Source: Paracamarosporium sp. OC-R06-R3 (taxonomy: Eukaryota; Ascomycota; Dothideomycetes; Pleosporales; Didymosphaeriaceae). Taken from it: a stretch of DNA of 64,000 bases. Location of the stretch: contig JACVRA010000336.1 of assembly GCA_019828545.1 (NCBI GenBank), forward strand, positions 1 to 64,000, in the 5' to 3' direction. Below are positions 22,149-34,732 of this stretch, piece after piece; the first letter of the stretch is position 1, and the number at the start of each line of letters is the position of its first letter. A program made the translations under genes and the position numbers. Under the pieces are notes generated by a model that saw only the letters and a program-made list of their open reading frames with translations, was not told where the DNA came from and did not search any database.

Positions 22149-23955
22149 CTAATCTTCCATTCTTCTTGCTCCCTCTGGCGGAAAGTGTGAGAATAATATC
22201 CTGCCGTACATTAGCGAATATACCTCACGTTTACTGGAGAGACTTACGCGATAAAGCCAAGAAGCGCCACTCCAGCGTTACACACAAACACGAGATGCGT
22301 CTTCCCCACTTCCGCTAAAGCCGCGAAGACAAACCCGAAGACCGAGACTGCTCATTATCAGCTTCTTTCATCCTTGCATGCAGTGTTTTCAGGGAAACTT
22401 ACTAGTCGACAACCTTGCTACGTTCTCGACAAGTGTGATACCACTTAATGCATCCACACGGTCTTTGCTCGGGATCATCTGCAATATGCTACCCTTTGAT
22501 GCAGATCCTGTGCCGGCTGCAAGCGGGAGCAACACTGCCGCGACGTACATCTGCCACCCTTCTGAAACGAAGACGCACAGGCCGGTAAGAATCCCATCCA
22601 TAAGTAAGCTGCATCGTGCATACAACAAGTCAAAAGCAAATGTTTCTTGTTCATTCTCGAGCTCTGGTGGGTTGAGCGGCTCCGTCTCTGCATCCATGGG
22701 GTCCGCAATCTCGATCTCGTTTGGCGATATGCCGACGGGATCCGTGTGTTCGGTCTCGATCTTGGTTCCTCCGTTGTTGGATGGCTGTAGCCATCTGCGT
22801 CCGATGTCGATAATTCTCGGGAAGACCAGCGACAAGTACAATCCTCGAAGAGACGAATACATGAAGATCAAGTAGCCATTGGCCGAAGTACCAAAACCAA
22901 ACGCTGTCGTGGCATACATCTGGAGCAGGGTATTGAGGTATCCTGTGGCGAGTATGGCAAGAAAGACGCCGACACCCAGCATCAACGCGCCGTACTGCCT
23001 GCTGGACCGACCGTCCCGCAAGGTCCACTTCTGAGGTGCGAATATTCGTAGCGGCCCGAAGAAGCGCATGAGTCCCACGGACCTTTGCTTTTCAGTCGTG
23101 GTGTTCTTCTCGATCGGTATTGCCGGCAACGCAAGAGCAACGTATGCGCAGCACAGCAAAAACAGCAGGAGCGTTATGCGAAAGGGCGCAAGGATACCGA
23201 ACGCATCACCAAGAAGACCTCCGACCAGGAAGCCAACAGCCGACCCAATCATCATGTAACCTTGTATTTGGCCTAGCGCTCCTGTCCGTTCATCTGGATT
23301 GACAATATCCGTGATGAATGAGTTCAGTGCAAGGACGTAGCCGTTCGGACCACCCACAACAGTGATTACCTGACTCGCCTGCATGATCAGGATACCTTTG
23401 CTTCCGCCTGTCATCGCGCCCCAATTCTGTATCGCTAATCTTACGGCTGGCCAGAATATTTGTATCAACAAGGCTTTCTTAACGCCTAGTTTCTTGATGC
23501 ACCATGCAGCAACCAGTAGATTTGCAACACCGAACAGTGTTGTCGACATTCCAATGATGGCGATTTCTCGCGCAGTCCGTGACTCAATCTCACGGAGCGC
23601 GCAGCGATTTTCTGGCGGATGTAAAACATGGTGCTCGGAATAGTATGCATCGCAGGCCATGACCCGAAAGATGTAAAGCATGCTTTAACAGAGTTAGACT
23701 ACATGCATCTAGACCAGGATAGAAGTCACTTACGGAACCTGAGTAACGCCGAATGATAAAGATGTCTGCCAAGGGAGCTATATTAGCAGGCATTGTAAAT
23801 GATTTTTGGGAATCGGACTTGCTCACCACGAAGGCACAGAAGAGCGCCGGAAACACACCCCGCTTTTTCGCCTTGGCAAGCCGCTCCCCATCCGCTTCGC
23901 GGGGCAGTAGCGGTGTCGTCTCTTGAGCAAGCGATTGATGATTTCTAGGAGCCAT
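22149..23955 (-). CDS. MFS transporter, tetracycline-resistance-like
   Basis: Five exons: 23955-23827, 23777-23734, 23682-22403, 22347-22248 and 22200-22149. The introns are 47-55 nt, and the phases close to 534 residues. After a hydrophilic N-terminus with the dileucine-like TTPLLPREAD, the protein has twelve predicted membrane helices. The central cytoplasmic loop is long and acidic (about residues 330-390). Helix 4-5 carries the family-typical GGPNGYVLALNSFITDIVNPDERTG pattern, with the DxxxPDERTG loop found in fungal proteins related to the bacterial TetA group. The last exon encodes the short tail FPPEGARRMED. Substrate unknown; it could export a product of the neighbouring enzymes or be unrelated. 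Intact. Confidence 0.85.
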
Positions 23956-24949
23956 TTTCCCCTCCGCCAAACCACCGGCGAGATGTTAGCAAAACGAAAG
24001 TATCCAGGAGAGCGGTCAGGAGCCAAACCTGTGGCAATCGGTGCGGGTTTTTTTCCTCGATGTCGTATGCCGACAAGCCGACCGATAGTTTCCTATCGCA
24101 GTTAGCCTGTGAAAAGGCGGAGCTAATGCGGACATAGGCGCGACGAGTGGCTAATGTCGAGTTCTCGAGGTCTGGCTCGAGCTTCGACTATTCGTTATAC
24201 AAAGGTGCTGACTGCACTCTATCAAAACACGGTGCAAACAGCATCTGCGTAGCCCAGTCTATCTACTTCGGGCCACAGCAGACAGTCTTCATATTCTTGA
24301 GCTAGATCTTATCTGTAGCACCTGGATAAGAGGACATTCCGCAAGTTGCGAAGAGCTTGAACCGTTGTAACGGCAATGTTACTACGACAAAATGAAGCCT
24401 TGAGCTTGTTGTTACTTTTTCATCTCTTGTTAAAACAATGAAGTACCATATGATTCCGCTAGTGTGCCAACTAAAATCATAAGTACAGTGCATAGCAAAG
24501 CTACAGCTTGAAAAGCCAGGCATGAGAAGTCAAAAGATGGAGTTTGTCACCTGGAGGACACCGCTGCATTTTTCCCTTGGAAAGCCGAACTGTAGGACTT
24601 CGGTCACGGCACGGCGAAGCTGGAAACACGCAAGGAGGGCGTAATGGGCACAATCTGCGTGCGATGTGCATAAAATTACAAATGTCGTATATTTTCGAAT
24701 CGAGAGCAAAACCACAGAAAATGTCATGGTTATCGTAAATAGCTAGGGCCGATAATCTCGGCGGTGAGGTTCGCACCAGGGACACGCTAGTGCGCCCGAA
24801 CGGGTTAATCCAACCCGTAAATTTGGGTTTCTCCCGTGTACGGTACGAACTGTAATAGTCGAATCGCCGCAACGGACAAAAATCGACCGTGATACTTAGT
24901 TGTATCCGATCAGAAGAAACCAAAGATAAGGAGCCCCCCAAAGCTCACC
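23956..24949. other. Intergenic, divergent promoter region
   Basis: About 1 kb between the MFS gene (minus) and the hydrolase gene (plus). Open frames on both strands are short and without features. It marks the boundary between the accessory-looking left part and the conserved housekeeping block. Confidence 0.5.
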
Positions 24950-26149
24950 ATGCCAAAGCCCCGCCCCGCGTCTGAAATTCACCTCTGCGACCCTACTCCT
25001 TCCACGCTAGCCAAACGCGCATACCTCATTTATTTCATCACCGGCAACCCAGGACTCATTGAATACTATCGCACGTTCCTCACACACTTATACGGACTTC
25101 TCACGCAAGACTCCCATGCCACGACATCGTTCCACGTGTTCGGCAGAAGCCTGTCCGGATTCGACGCATCAGCATCAGTAACCGAGAGAAAAGACCATCC
25201 TCCATTCAGTCTTCAAGACCAAATATCGAAATCCCACTCAGCACTCGAAGATCTTGTCCACGATGTGCGAGAACGTGAGGGTGTGCAGGACGTGCGCGTC
25301 ATCCTAATAGGGCACTCAGTAGGATCCTACATCCTCCTTGAAGTCATCCGCCGAGCCCGGGAGAACGTCACGACACAGAACGAAAACCCGAAAATTATAG
25401 GCGGCATCTGCCTCTTCCCAACGGTAACGCACATTGCGAAGAGCGATAGCGGGAAGAAAGCCACCGTACGCAGACCCTCAATATGCATACCACAGTCCTC
25501 ACCACCGCTAACCACACCCAGCCGCTCCTCACACTCCCGCACTTCCCTCTCCTCGCCTCAATCCTAGCAAGAGCCCTCACATCCCTTATCCCCCTCCACC
25601 TCTTCACACTCCTCGTGCGAAACGTCCTATCTTTCCCTCCAGACGCAGCGCACACCACTGCATCGTTCGTCAAGAGCCCCCACGGCGTCCACCAAGCGCT
25701 GCACATGGCGCGCGACGAAATGCGCGAGATTACCATCGACACGTGAGTCCAAGCCCTCCCAATCCCTTTCTCTTTCTATGCAGAACGGCTCTCCACTTCA
25801 TACCCCGGGCATTCCTTCGTCATACGTACGCTAACCCCCCACCAGCTGGGACACCGACCTATGGGGCCTCTCCAGTCCAACTCTGCACCCGCACCCGCGG
25901 CCTACGCTGCGCTTCCTCTTCGCGAAGAAAGACCACTGGGTTGCGGACGAGACGCGGGATGAGCTGATTAAAGCTCGTGGAAGCCAAAGCAAAGAGGACG
26001 CAACGGAAGAAGCGTGGAAGCCAGTCATGGAGATCGATGAGGAGCAGGGATGGGTGCATGGGTTCTGCATCAAGCAGAGCGTGCCGGTTGCTGAGAGGGT
26101 GGAGGAGTGGGTTGGGGAGGTTATCAGGAAGGATGAGGAAGGGTTGTGA
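24950..26149 (+). CDS. Lipid-droplet-associated hydrolase-like alpha/beta hydrolase
   Basis: Three exons, 24950-25465, 25522-25742 and 25846-26149, give 346 residues. The first intron (GTACGC...CCCAG, with a CTAAC branch) uses the second of two possible acceptors, because only it restores the family segment PLLTLPHFPLLAS. The protein starts without a signal peptide and has YFITGNPGLIEYY near residue 30. The nucleophile elbow GHSVG is at about residues 121-125 (Ser123), followed by LFPTVTHIAKS. These features are diagnostic of the LDAH/DUF2305 family, esterases on lipid droplets implicated in lipid turnover. It is convergent with sec8, 168 bp away. It looks intact. Confidence 0.85.
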
Positions 26150-26317
26150 AGGGGAGGAGGAGGGGGGGAGGGTGAGTTTATGAGAGGGAATGCGATGTTT
26201 TTTCTGGATAGGACAGATGCATGATGCGGATGGTTTTCGCCGAATGCTGGATCTGTACGCTAGGAAGTTCAAGGATTTTAAATATATCATAGAGTCGGTA
26301 TAAGGTCAGGAAGGGAC

Positions 26318-29300
26318 CTAGTACATGTACTCGCTAATCTCCAGCTCCTGTGCCTCAAGCTGCCGCTGCGCTTGCACGCCCACCTCTCTCCTTTCATTCC
26401 TCAACTTCTCCCCGTAGCACAGCCTCAGCAGATCCTTCACCGCCTGTTCGGCAAACAGTCCATTCGGCACACCGTACCCCTTCCCGTGCTCCTTCGCCCT
26501 GGCTACAACGGCCTCCGGACCCTCGGTGAACAAGTCGAAGTACAGCGCAGAATACTGCAGGTTCGCGTCACTCTCAATGTTCTTGAGATTCTGCTGCAGG
26601 ACCAGGATGTTGAGCTGCATCAAGCGGCAGCCATCTTCGTTCATGGACTTGATGCGTTGGATGCAGAGGTGCAGGAGGTACGTGTCTGTGAGCGGAGCGA
26701 GGCCGGAAATGATCTGCGTGTATTGGGTTGTGGGGAGGTAGGTTGAGACCTCTGCCTCGTAGGCGGTGAGTGCGGTGGTGAGGGCTTGAATCGCGGGGTC
26801 GGGGTCTGCGAGCGGAGAATCGAGGGTGTAGGTGGGTTGGATGGTGGACGAGAGGGAGTGCATGGCTGTGAGGCGGAGGTTGATGTGCAGCATGCGGTGG
26901 ATGAGGGTGGCGAGTTTGCGGTACGTGTCTACGACCATATCTAGCTGGCTGGAAGGTATGGCGTTAGTCGTGAAATCTGTGCAAGGTGGACACTGGTTAA
27001 TACTTACCCTGCAGTTTCTTGATTTAGCGGTAGATAGACCGCAGTACCCTCTGTCCTTGATTCTGCGACAAATGTCCAGCGTCTGTTATGGCGTTGGTTC
27101 CCGATCTGGGGCTTGGAGGAATCTGTGGCACGGTTGCTGATGTGTCGTAGTTGAGACACTTTGGTTGCAAGCCATTTCATACTTGTGTACAACAAGCATA
27201 GCGTTTGTATCGTTTTCTTGTCCTGGATGATATCTTGTTGATCCAGAGGCGACTTTTCAACCTCAGCCACTATCAGCTTGATCTCGGTGTCAGTGAGCTC
27301 AGCCTTTCCGTCAGCATCTGCTTCGAACAGCTGGCCAATGGTCTCTCCTAGCTCGCTTTCAAACTCAGCATAAGCTGCACACGCTTTCAACAGCTCATTT
27401 TCAGGCTCTTTAGGTTGAGCTCTTGCCATCATAGCCTTGAAGTTGCCGACACACTTGTCACCATAAGTTCTCATCTGTGTTATGATAAGCTGAGAGAAAG
27501 CCTGGTCGTGGGGCAAGTTGTCAAGCATCTTGCAAAATGCCGTAATAAGGGTGAAGAACTTGACTGTGCCTTTGAAAATGGGCTTCTTTGAGTGATGTGA
27601 CCATTGAGGATCTTCCTGGAAAGCGTCCAGCTCGACGAAAGTCTTGTCTGACAGCTCGTTGAGCGTATCGTCCAACTGAGGGAGGAAGACGTTGACGAGA
27701 AAGTCGTCCAGGAACGAATGCAGGGTACTGATGACAATGTCTGACCCTGATGGTACAACTTCCTTCAAACGATTCAAGAAGTCGAGTGAAGGCGGTAAGA
27801 GAATGCCCATGTTAAAGACGCTTGGTTCAACTAGCAGTTTGTGTCCTGTGGCACTACCATCAAGATTAGAGCTAGTATTGTTGGACACGTCTTCCGGCCG
27901 TTTCGAGTCGGAAACGAGCCCAGGCACCGAAGACTTTAGGATGAACTCGAGACTATCGCGCTCTTCCGCGAGTTCCGTAGATTTCGTGTCCATGTCTGAA
28001 AGCTTGAACATCCGTTTGTTTCTGTCGCGCGGGGCACGAGAGTAAGCACTTCCGCTAGCAGCCTTGCCTTGACCACGATGTCCACCAAAGTCGCCATCAG
28101 TTGCGAGGTAATCATGAAGCAAAGACCGGATCTAAAAGAATAAGTCAGCCTGGACAGACAAATCGCACTGAGTGACTTACCTCATTCTGGAAAAGTTTCC
28201 ACAACTCCTTGAATCCGCGCGTCAAAGGATTGCTAGACGAGTCTCGGATGCCGTCTCGGCGGACGATCCCAGTCACCACATCGTACACCACCCGGTGACT
28301 CTCAGCGATAGCTTCAAATCGTGCATACAGGGTCCACAGCAGGTCGTTGAGGACACCTGTGCGTAGTTCGTCACTTTCAGCGGCAACGGTGCGCTTCTCC
28401 TCTTTCCTGGCAGCATACGCACGTATTATGCTAGGATGGCGCTGCGCAACTTCGTTGTTGGATTTCTCGACAACTCTGTACAATTCCACGGGTAGGCGCT
28501 CATGAATTGTGTCTACTGCAATATCAAGACGGTTCATTTTGTTGAGCGATTCGACAATGAGCCGGATGTACTCGAACGTGTCGGCTTCAGGATTACGCTG
28601 CGAATCATCGACCATCTACAACGGCATGAGAAAAGTTTCCAATTATGAGAACGTACGTACCGGCTCGGATGTATCCAGATCAGACAGGAACTCGTAGAGT
28701 CGCCGTGCGCGTGCATTTGTCTGCCCGCGTTCCGCCCCGTCGCCTTTGGGTTGATTCTGCGCGTATACTTTCCATCTGTCTTCGCAGTACGGCGACTTCA
28801 GGTATAAATGGTTGTGCAGTTCTTCCAGGAGAATATCGGTCAGCGAGTGTTCTTGATTACTCAAGTATGTACGAAGTTCACTAAGTGCGCCAATCTTCTC
28901 CATCTCTGACCTTCGAATCATTCGCAGCGCATCCTGCAAGATGTCCACGGCTGTCAGGAAGCGTTTCTCGGAGATGCGGGCTTCCAACTTGTCCGGAACG
29001 AGTTGCAACTGCTCGATGATGTTCAGCACTTGAATCATTTCATCGTAGTTTTGCGACGAAGTTGCGAACTCCTTCAGTTCCGGCTTTGTCGTGGATAGAT
29101 GTGACTTCGCCTGCGTCAGAGATTCCTTGAGAGTTCTGACACGGATTTGAGACGACTGCAAGCTAGACTGGATCTTGTGGAAGGTACCAATCGAGCTGTT
29201 GAAACCTTGGTGGTGCTCGTTGACTATGGCCTTGAGGGCGCGCTGCATGTCCTGGTGCGTCTGCTGAAAGCTGCGATACTGGCCCGCCAGCCCGAGCGAG

Positions 29301-29728
29301 CTAGAGTCCATGAGCTTCAACGCCACCTCGACCGGCACGCAGTTCTCCGAGGTCATGAACTCCCAGTTCTGCCTGATGTACTTGAGCACCTCCTCCATCT
29401 GCTGGCTTCCCGGTCCATAGTTTCCTCCGGGACCGCCTGCACTCCTCGGCCTTTGCTCCCCACTCCTTCTGTTCGCGCGCGAGCGCTCAAGACTGGTCGG
29501 CCGCTGCACTTGGGGGGCTTCCTCCTCTTCCTGCGCAAAGCCCCCATAGCCGCCATAGCCACCTGGGCGACGGCGTCTCTCTCCGCTTGGCCTCTCCGCA
29601 CTCGGGCGCCTGGAATAATCGTCCTCTGCAGCTCCGAAGCCGCCGTATCCTCCTTCGCGGGAGTAGCCATTGGTGTAACCCCCGGATCCATTCGTCCTGG
29701 AGCGGAAGCCGCCCGGCTCGCGCGACAT
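26318..29728 (-). CDS. sec8: Exocyst complex component Sec8
   Basis: Four exons, 29728-28661, 28615-28181, 28131-27008 and 26948-26318, with 45-59-nt introns, give 1085 residues. The first 110 residues are low-complexity, rich in Gly, Tyr, Arg and Ser. The conserved Sec8 N-terminal domain then begins (MEEVLKYIRQNWEFMTSENC...) with a long coiled coil (HKIQSSLQSSQIRVRTLKESL) and FLTAVDILQDAL. The remaining helical rods fit the CATCHR fold. Sec8 is one of eight exocyst subunits tethering secretory vesicles to the plasma membrane at hyphal tips. The final intron uses the first of the nearby CAG sites; only this gives the in-frame join GQLDMVVDTYRK. Intact and essential in yeasts. Confidence 0.92.
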
Positions 29729-30233
29729 GGCCCTTGTATGTATCGAATGCGGATATTCAGGAAGGGTCCAGTTTCATCGTGTTCACAAGGTGTCGTGCGC
29801 GTTGCTATCGGAGCATGGTCGAGGGCGCTAGCGGGGAGCTGGGGCACCTGGGGCACCTGGGGGGTACGCAGTGACGGCCGTGGGACGAATGCAGCAGGGA
29901 CCGTGTAGCTTGTGTTGTGGAAGAAGCGGCAGTCTCTGGTTTCCAGCGTGGACGTTTCCAGCTCGAAGTCGCCGTGGCGTCGTCTGGTTGCGTTGCCCGT
30001 TCCATGACATACCACCTGTCGCGTTGCGCGTTGCCAAGGAATGAGCTCCGCGCCCTTTTTCCGCGCCGGCGAAGTAAGTTGTCGCGCCCATCGCCCACGA
30101 CTGGACACGGCACGCTGCAGCAGCCTCTCTGCTCTCACCCTTGATCCCGCGTATCCTGGAGATGCCCCCGTAGCCTGACATCTCCACGCCCCTTCGACCT
30201 GATCTTACGCGCCTCGGAGCGCAGCGGTTCACC
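29729..30233. promoter_or_regulatory. Bidirectional promoter of sec8 and ctr9
   Basis: 505 bp separate the two divergent start codons. The region is GC-rich and lacks a TATA box near either start, as usual for housekeeping genes. Long open frames across it on both strands are an effect of base composition. Confidence 0.55.
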
Positions 30234-33200
30234 ATGGCTGTCCACAATGGCACCAACGGCGTGAATGGCGCATCGTTTCCTCCTGCACGCTTCTCCAAAG
30301 TTCCCGAGTCGATTTCTGTGCCCGTCGCCGACGAGGATGGCATCGCCGATATCGATCTCGAGCTGGGGGACATGATTGAGGATGACCCGACCGAGCTACT
30401 CACCTTGCTGGAGACGGAACGCAGCGCCAAAACCACCTGGGTCACGGTCGCCATAGCATATGCCAAACACAAGAAGCTCGAGGTGGCAATCGAGGTGCTC
30501 GCAAAAGCCATTGCCGTCTTCGCCCATGCGCGCAGCGACGAGAAGCTCAGCATCCTCAATGCGACGTGCTGGCTGTATCTCCTCAAGTGTCGCGAAGCCC
30601 CGCGTGTCAACAGTGGTGGGTGGCTGCTCGTGAAAGAATCGCCCTCGAAACAAGACTGACCAAGGCAGACAACGATCCCGAAATCAAGACCAAGGACCAC
30701 TATCTCCAAGCGGCCACCGGCGTCATCAACGAAGCCTCGCGCATCAGTCCCTCATACCCACCGCTCTTTCTCGCGCGCGGCGTTCTCTACCTCTTGCGCG
30801 CTTCCATGGCGAAGCAGAGCCCTTCCAATGCGGCCGGGCCGAACGCCATCAACACTGAGCGCATGGATACACTGAAGCAGGCCGTCAAGTGTTTCGAGGA
30901 TGCCATCCGGGCCTCGGGCGGCAAGAACCTCATGGCCAAGATGGGCAAAGCGCGCGTCAGTTACTCCATGGGGAAATACGCAGAGGCTCTGAAGGGATAT
31001 CAGAGTATTTTGGAAAGCTCTCCTGGCCTAATCGACCCCGATCCGCGCATTGGTATTGGCTGCTGTTTCTGGCAGCTCGGCTTCAGAGATGACGCCGCTA
31101 CCGCATGGCAACGATCGCTCGATCTAAACCCACAATCCAAGATTGCTTTGACGCTGCTCGGTCTCCACACTTTGAACAAGACGTCTCATCTTCCTGCGAC
31201 AGACCCTTCGTTCGCAAGCCTAACCAAGAAATCCATTACCGACTACATTGTCCCTTCGGTCAAATTGGACAACAAATACCCCCTCACGTGCGCAACTCTC
31301 AGCAAGTGGTACAACATCACCAAGGATATGGCCAAGGTAGAAACGCTCTCCCGACGCGCCATCGAACTCACGGATGTGAATGCTATAGCGAGTGACGGCT
31401 GGTATCAACTTGCAAGGAAAGAGCACCAGCTTGGGGACACAAGCAAGGCCACAGACTACTACCAAAGATCCGACCTTGCCCGTGGAGGTGATAATGCCGG
31501 ATACATACCGGCCAAGTTTGGATCTGCTCAACTGCGAGTACTGAAGCACGACTACGACGGGGCTAAGTTCCGCTTGGAGAAGATACTGCAACAACAATCG
31601 CCTGCTGTTGAAGCGCAGACTCTCCTCGGAACGCTTTACGCCGAGGATGTCTTCTCCGGACAGACTGGGAAATCATCCGAGGACAAGTCGACCGAGCTGA
31701 AGAAGGCATTGAAATATCTGGAAGACGTTCAAAAGGCATGGAAGGACCCGAAGAAGAAGCTGACTCCTGACCCGTCAGTCTTGCTCAACCTCGCCAGACT
31801 GTATGAGACCGAACACCCAGAAAAGAGCTTAAAATGCCTCGAAGAAGTCGAACAGATTGAGCTGGATGGCATACCTGAAGAGGACTATCCAGACATCGAA
31901 GACGAAGCAGAACGCAAGAATGCACTTCGCGAGTTGTTGCCACCCCAGCTGCTCAACAACATGGCATGTTTCCACTACCAGGCTGAGCGTTACCTGCGCG
32001 CACGAGACTTGTTCCAAGCGGCCCTCCAGGGTTGCGTCAAAGCTGCAGACAGAGACGAGAGTATCGACACGGATGCGCTTGTTACATCCATCAGCTACAA
32101 CTTGGGCCGAACGTACGAGGCCGAGGGGATGTTGAACGAAGCCAAGGATGTTTTCGAGGGGCTCCAAAAGCGCCATCCGAACTACATCGATGCACGGATT
32201 CGCCTAGCATATATTGCCCTTCGGCAGCAACCCACAGACGAGGGTCCAAAGGCCGTAAAGGAACTCGTCAGGGGGCATGAAGACAACCTGGAAGTTCGCG
32301 CCCTATACGGCTGGTACGCGAATAAATCAAAGAAGCGAGGTGTGCCTTTTGCAGAAGACCAGGAACAACGACACTACAAGCATACATTGCAGAAGTTCGA
32401 CAAGCACGACACATATTCCCTCACTGGCATGGGTAATATCCACCTCGCCATTGCTCGAGAAATGCGACGAGATACCGAGCAAGATAAAGAGAAGAAGCGG
32501 AAAATGTACGAACGGGCTGTCGAGTTCTTCAATAAAGTATTAGAACTTGATCCAAGGAATGCGTATGCGGCACAAGGTATCGCAATTGCTCTAGCGGAGG
32601 ACAAGAAAGACCATTCGACAAGCCTTCAGATATTCACCAAGGTTAAGGACACCCTCAAAGACTTCAACGTGTACATGAACTTAGGACATACGTACGGCGA
32701 GCTGAAACAGTACGCTCGTGCCATCGAAAACGTAAGTTTGCTCTACCGTCTTCAACAACCTACTAACATGATACAGTACGAAATCGCCCTAGCCAAGAAA
32801 CCTCACGATCTGAACATTATAGCATGTCTCGGCCGTGTCTGGTTCATACGAGGAAAAAGCGATCAAAGCCTAGCCTACATGAAGACCGCACTGGACTACT
32901 CACAACAAGCTCTCAAACTAGCCCCCAATCAAAACCACTTGCAGTTCAACGTAGCGTTCGTGCAGTTCCAGATTGCACTACTTGTCTACACCCTAAAGGA
33001 CACCCAGCGTACACTCGCAGATGTCGAGGAAGCGCAGCAGGGCTTGGAAGAAGCAATCAAGATGTTCGAAGCCGTCGCCAACTCGGAAAACCCACCGTAC
33101 CCCAAAGACGATATCATTCAGCGCGCGAACATGGGTCGCAACACCATGGCCAAACAGCTCCAGCGAACCCACGACAAACAAGCTGAGTATGAGAAGGAGA

Positions 33201-33883
33201 ACGCAGATAAGCTCCAACAAGCCCGCGAAGCTCGCGAAGCCGAGATCAAGAAGCGCGAAGACGAGAAACGCAAAGCTGCCGAGGAACAAGCCGAGCGCGC
33301 GCGCAAGATCCTCGAAGAGCGCCAGAAGCTCGAGGAGCGCGACAGGGAATACATGGAGCGGCGCGTTGAGGAGGAACGCCGCCGCCAGGAGCTCATCGAC
33401 GACAGCGAGATGCGGAAGAGCGAGCGCCGTGCGAAAGGCGGCAAGGGCGGGAAAAGAAAGAAGAAGGGCGACGCCGACGACTCGGATTCAGACGGGGCTG
33501 CTTCGGACTCAGACGCCAGCGCCAAGCCCCGCCGGCGCAGGAACAAGAGCCCTGGTTCTGGCACCGACGGTCTCTCAGACGAGGAACGCCCCCGCGCCAA
33601 AAAGCGCAAGTTGGCACGCAAGAGCGAGCCCGTAGGCAAATACAAATCCGCCGAGTTCGTTGACGATGACAGTGATGATGCCCTCCCTGATGCGCCGGCC
33701 GACGCAGATGCAGACGCGCCGCCCAGCAACGCGGCGAGCGACAGCGGCGATGATGTTTCAGCCCCGCGAGCAGGCGGACGCAAGCGCATCATCGACGAGG
33801 ATGAAGATGAGGACGACGATGCGGTGCTGAACAATACAAATGGCGATGGTGCTGTGGCCGCAGACGAAGACGAAGATGAGTAG
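30234..33883 (+). CDS. ctr9: Ctr9, TPR subunit of the Paf1 transcription elongation complex
   Basis: Exons 30234-30615, 30669-32731 and 32777-33883 give 1183 residues. The first intron (GTGGGT...GGCAG, with a GACTGAC branch site) shifts frame. The second (GTAAGT...TACAG, 45 nt) is in phase and free of stops, so it could be mistaken for coding. Tetratricopeptide repeats run from about residue 90 to 800 (for example WQLGFRDDAATAWQRSLDLNPQSKIAL, in part). A charged coiled coil rich in Glu, Arg and Lys follows (about 880-990). The tail holds basic nuclear-localisation-like patches (KRKKKG) and acidic runs. Ctr9 scaffolds the Paf1 complex on RNA polymerase II and promotes histone modification during elongation. 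Intact. Confidence 0.92.
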
Positions 33884-34127
33884 TCAGTCCTTTCTTGCCC
33901 CGTGCCAGACACTTTCTATCATTTTCTGGGCGTGAGTGGATTTATTTTGCATCAGCGCGGAGGCGTTTCACGGTTGGGTTGTGAGATATATTTGTATACC
34001 ACGATTTAAAATCCAAGGAGAGTGTAGTATATTTAGCTTAGGAAGAATTCATGGTCTGTCATGTTCTGTGTGCCTCAATCGCTCATAATACCCTCTCCAA
34101 TATAGGACCCGTTGAAATAACCTTGAG

Positions 34128-34485
34128 TCACTTCTTTCGGCCGCCAATGAATCTCCCAATCTCTGGGGAGTAGTGCTTCACCCACAGTTGCTCTCCAGTC
34201 ACGATATCCTCAAAAGGAAGTCCCGTCAGATTCCCGGTATCCTCGGTGTGCTGATATTTTCCTAGAAGATACCGCATCGTTTCAAGAGCTCTATAGGAGT
34301 ACCAGTCGAGCTAGACATGATGATATGTAAAGAAGGAGCGGCTTCAGGGCGTAAAGCGACAGCCTATCTTCAAATTCGCCCACCGGCTCGCTTGGTCGTT
34401 GGTATTCGAAATAGGCACCGCAATAGTCCCGTTCATGCATACGATGATGCAGCTGCGCGCCTGTACATGCTTGTGGACGTGGCAC
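34128..34485 (-). pseudogene. Probable kinase-like (fructosamine-3-kinase-type) C-terminal remnant
   Basis: One minus-strand frame contains HERDYCGAYFEYQRPSEPVGEFEDRLSLY in part, resembling the EPxxEFxDRxxLYxL segment near the end of fungal fructosamine/ketosamine-kinase-like proteins. After a stretch where the frame breaks (around 34306-34312), a different frame continues with YSYRALETMRYLLGKY and ends at a stop at 34128. This is the position and pattern of the last helix of such kinases. No intron fits the break, and no ATP-binding or catalytic part is found upstream towards 34700. I take it as a truncated, frameshifted remnant. The family call is tentative. Confidence 0.35.
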
Positions 34486-34732
34486 GTTCTTGACCCACTT
34501 CCTTAGTAATGCGTTCGCCTTTCTGGAGGCCTAATATGTGGATTAGGTGATAATCTACCCGTATATCCACTATCTTCATCTGCCATGCCATGCCTACCTG
34601 ATCAAGCATTCTAAACCCCAATCACAAGAGGAGCGCTGTGTGAAATATATTCATCAAATCTATCATAGAAACTTGCTAGTATGTGTGGCTGAGGTAACTG
34701 TTTGCTATCCCAGTCGTGTAATGATACAGTGC

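Noticed and set aside
30566..30668. Reading the long Ctr9 frame back to 30566 as its true start
   Set aside because: The conserved N-terminus lies in another frame upstream and joins by a well-formed intron at 30616-30668.
29828..30709. A 293-codon minus-strand frame opposite the sec8-ctr9 promoter
   Set aside because: It is antisense to the start of ctr9 and arises from codon bias on the other strand.
33118..33912. A 264-codon minus-strand Ser-rich frame
   Set aside because: It is the complement of the Glu/Arg/Asp-rich C-terminus of Ctr9.
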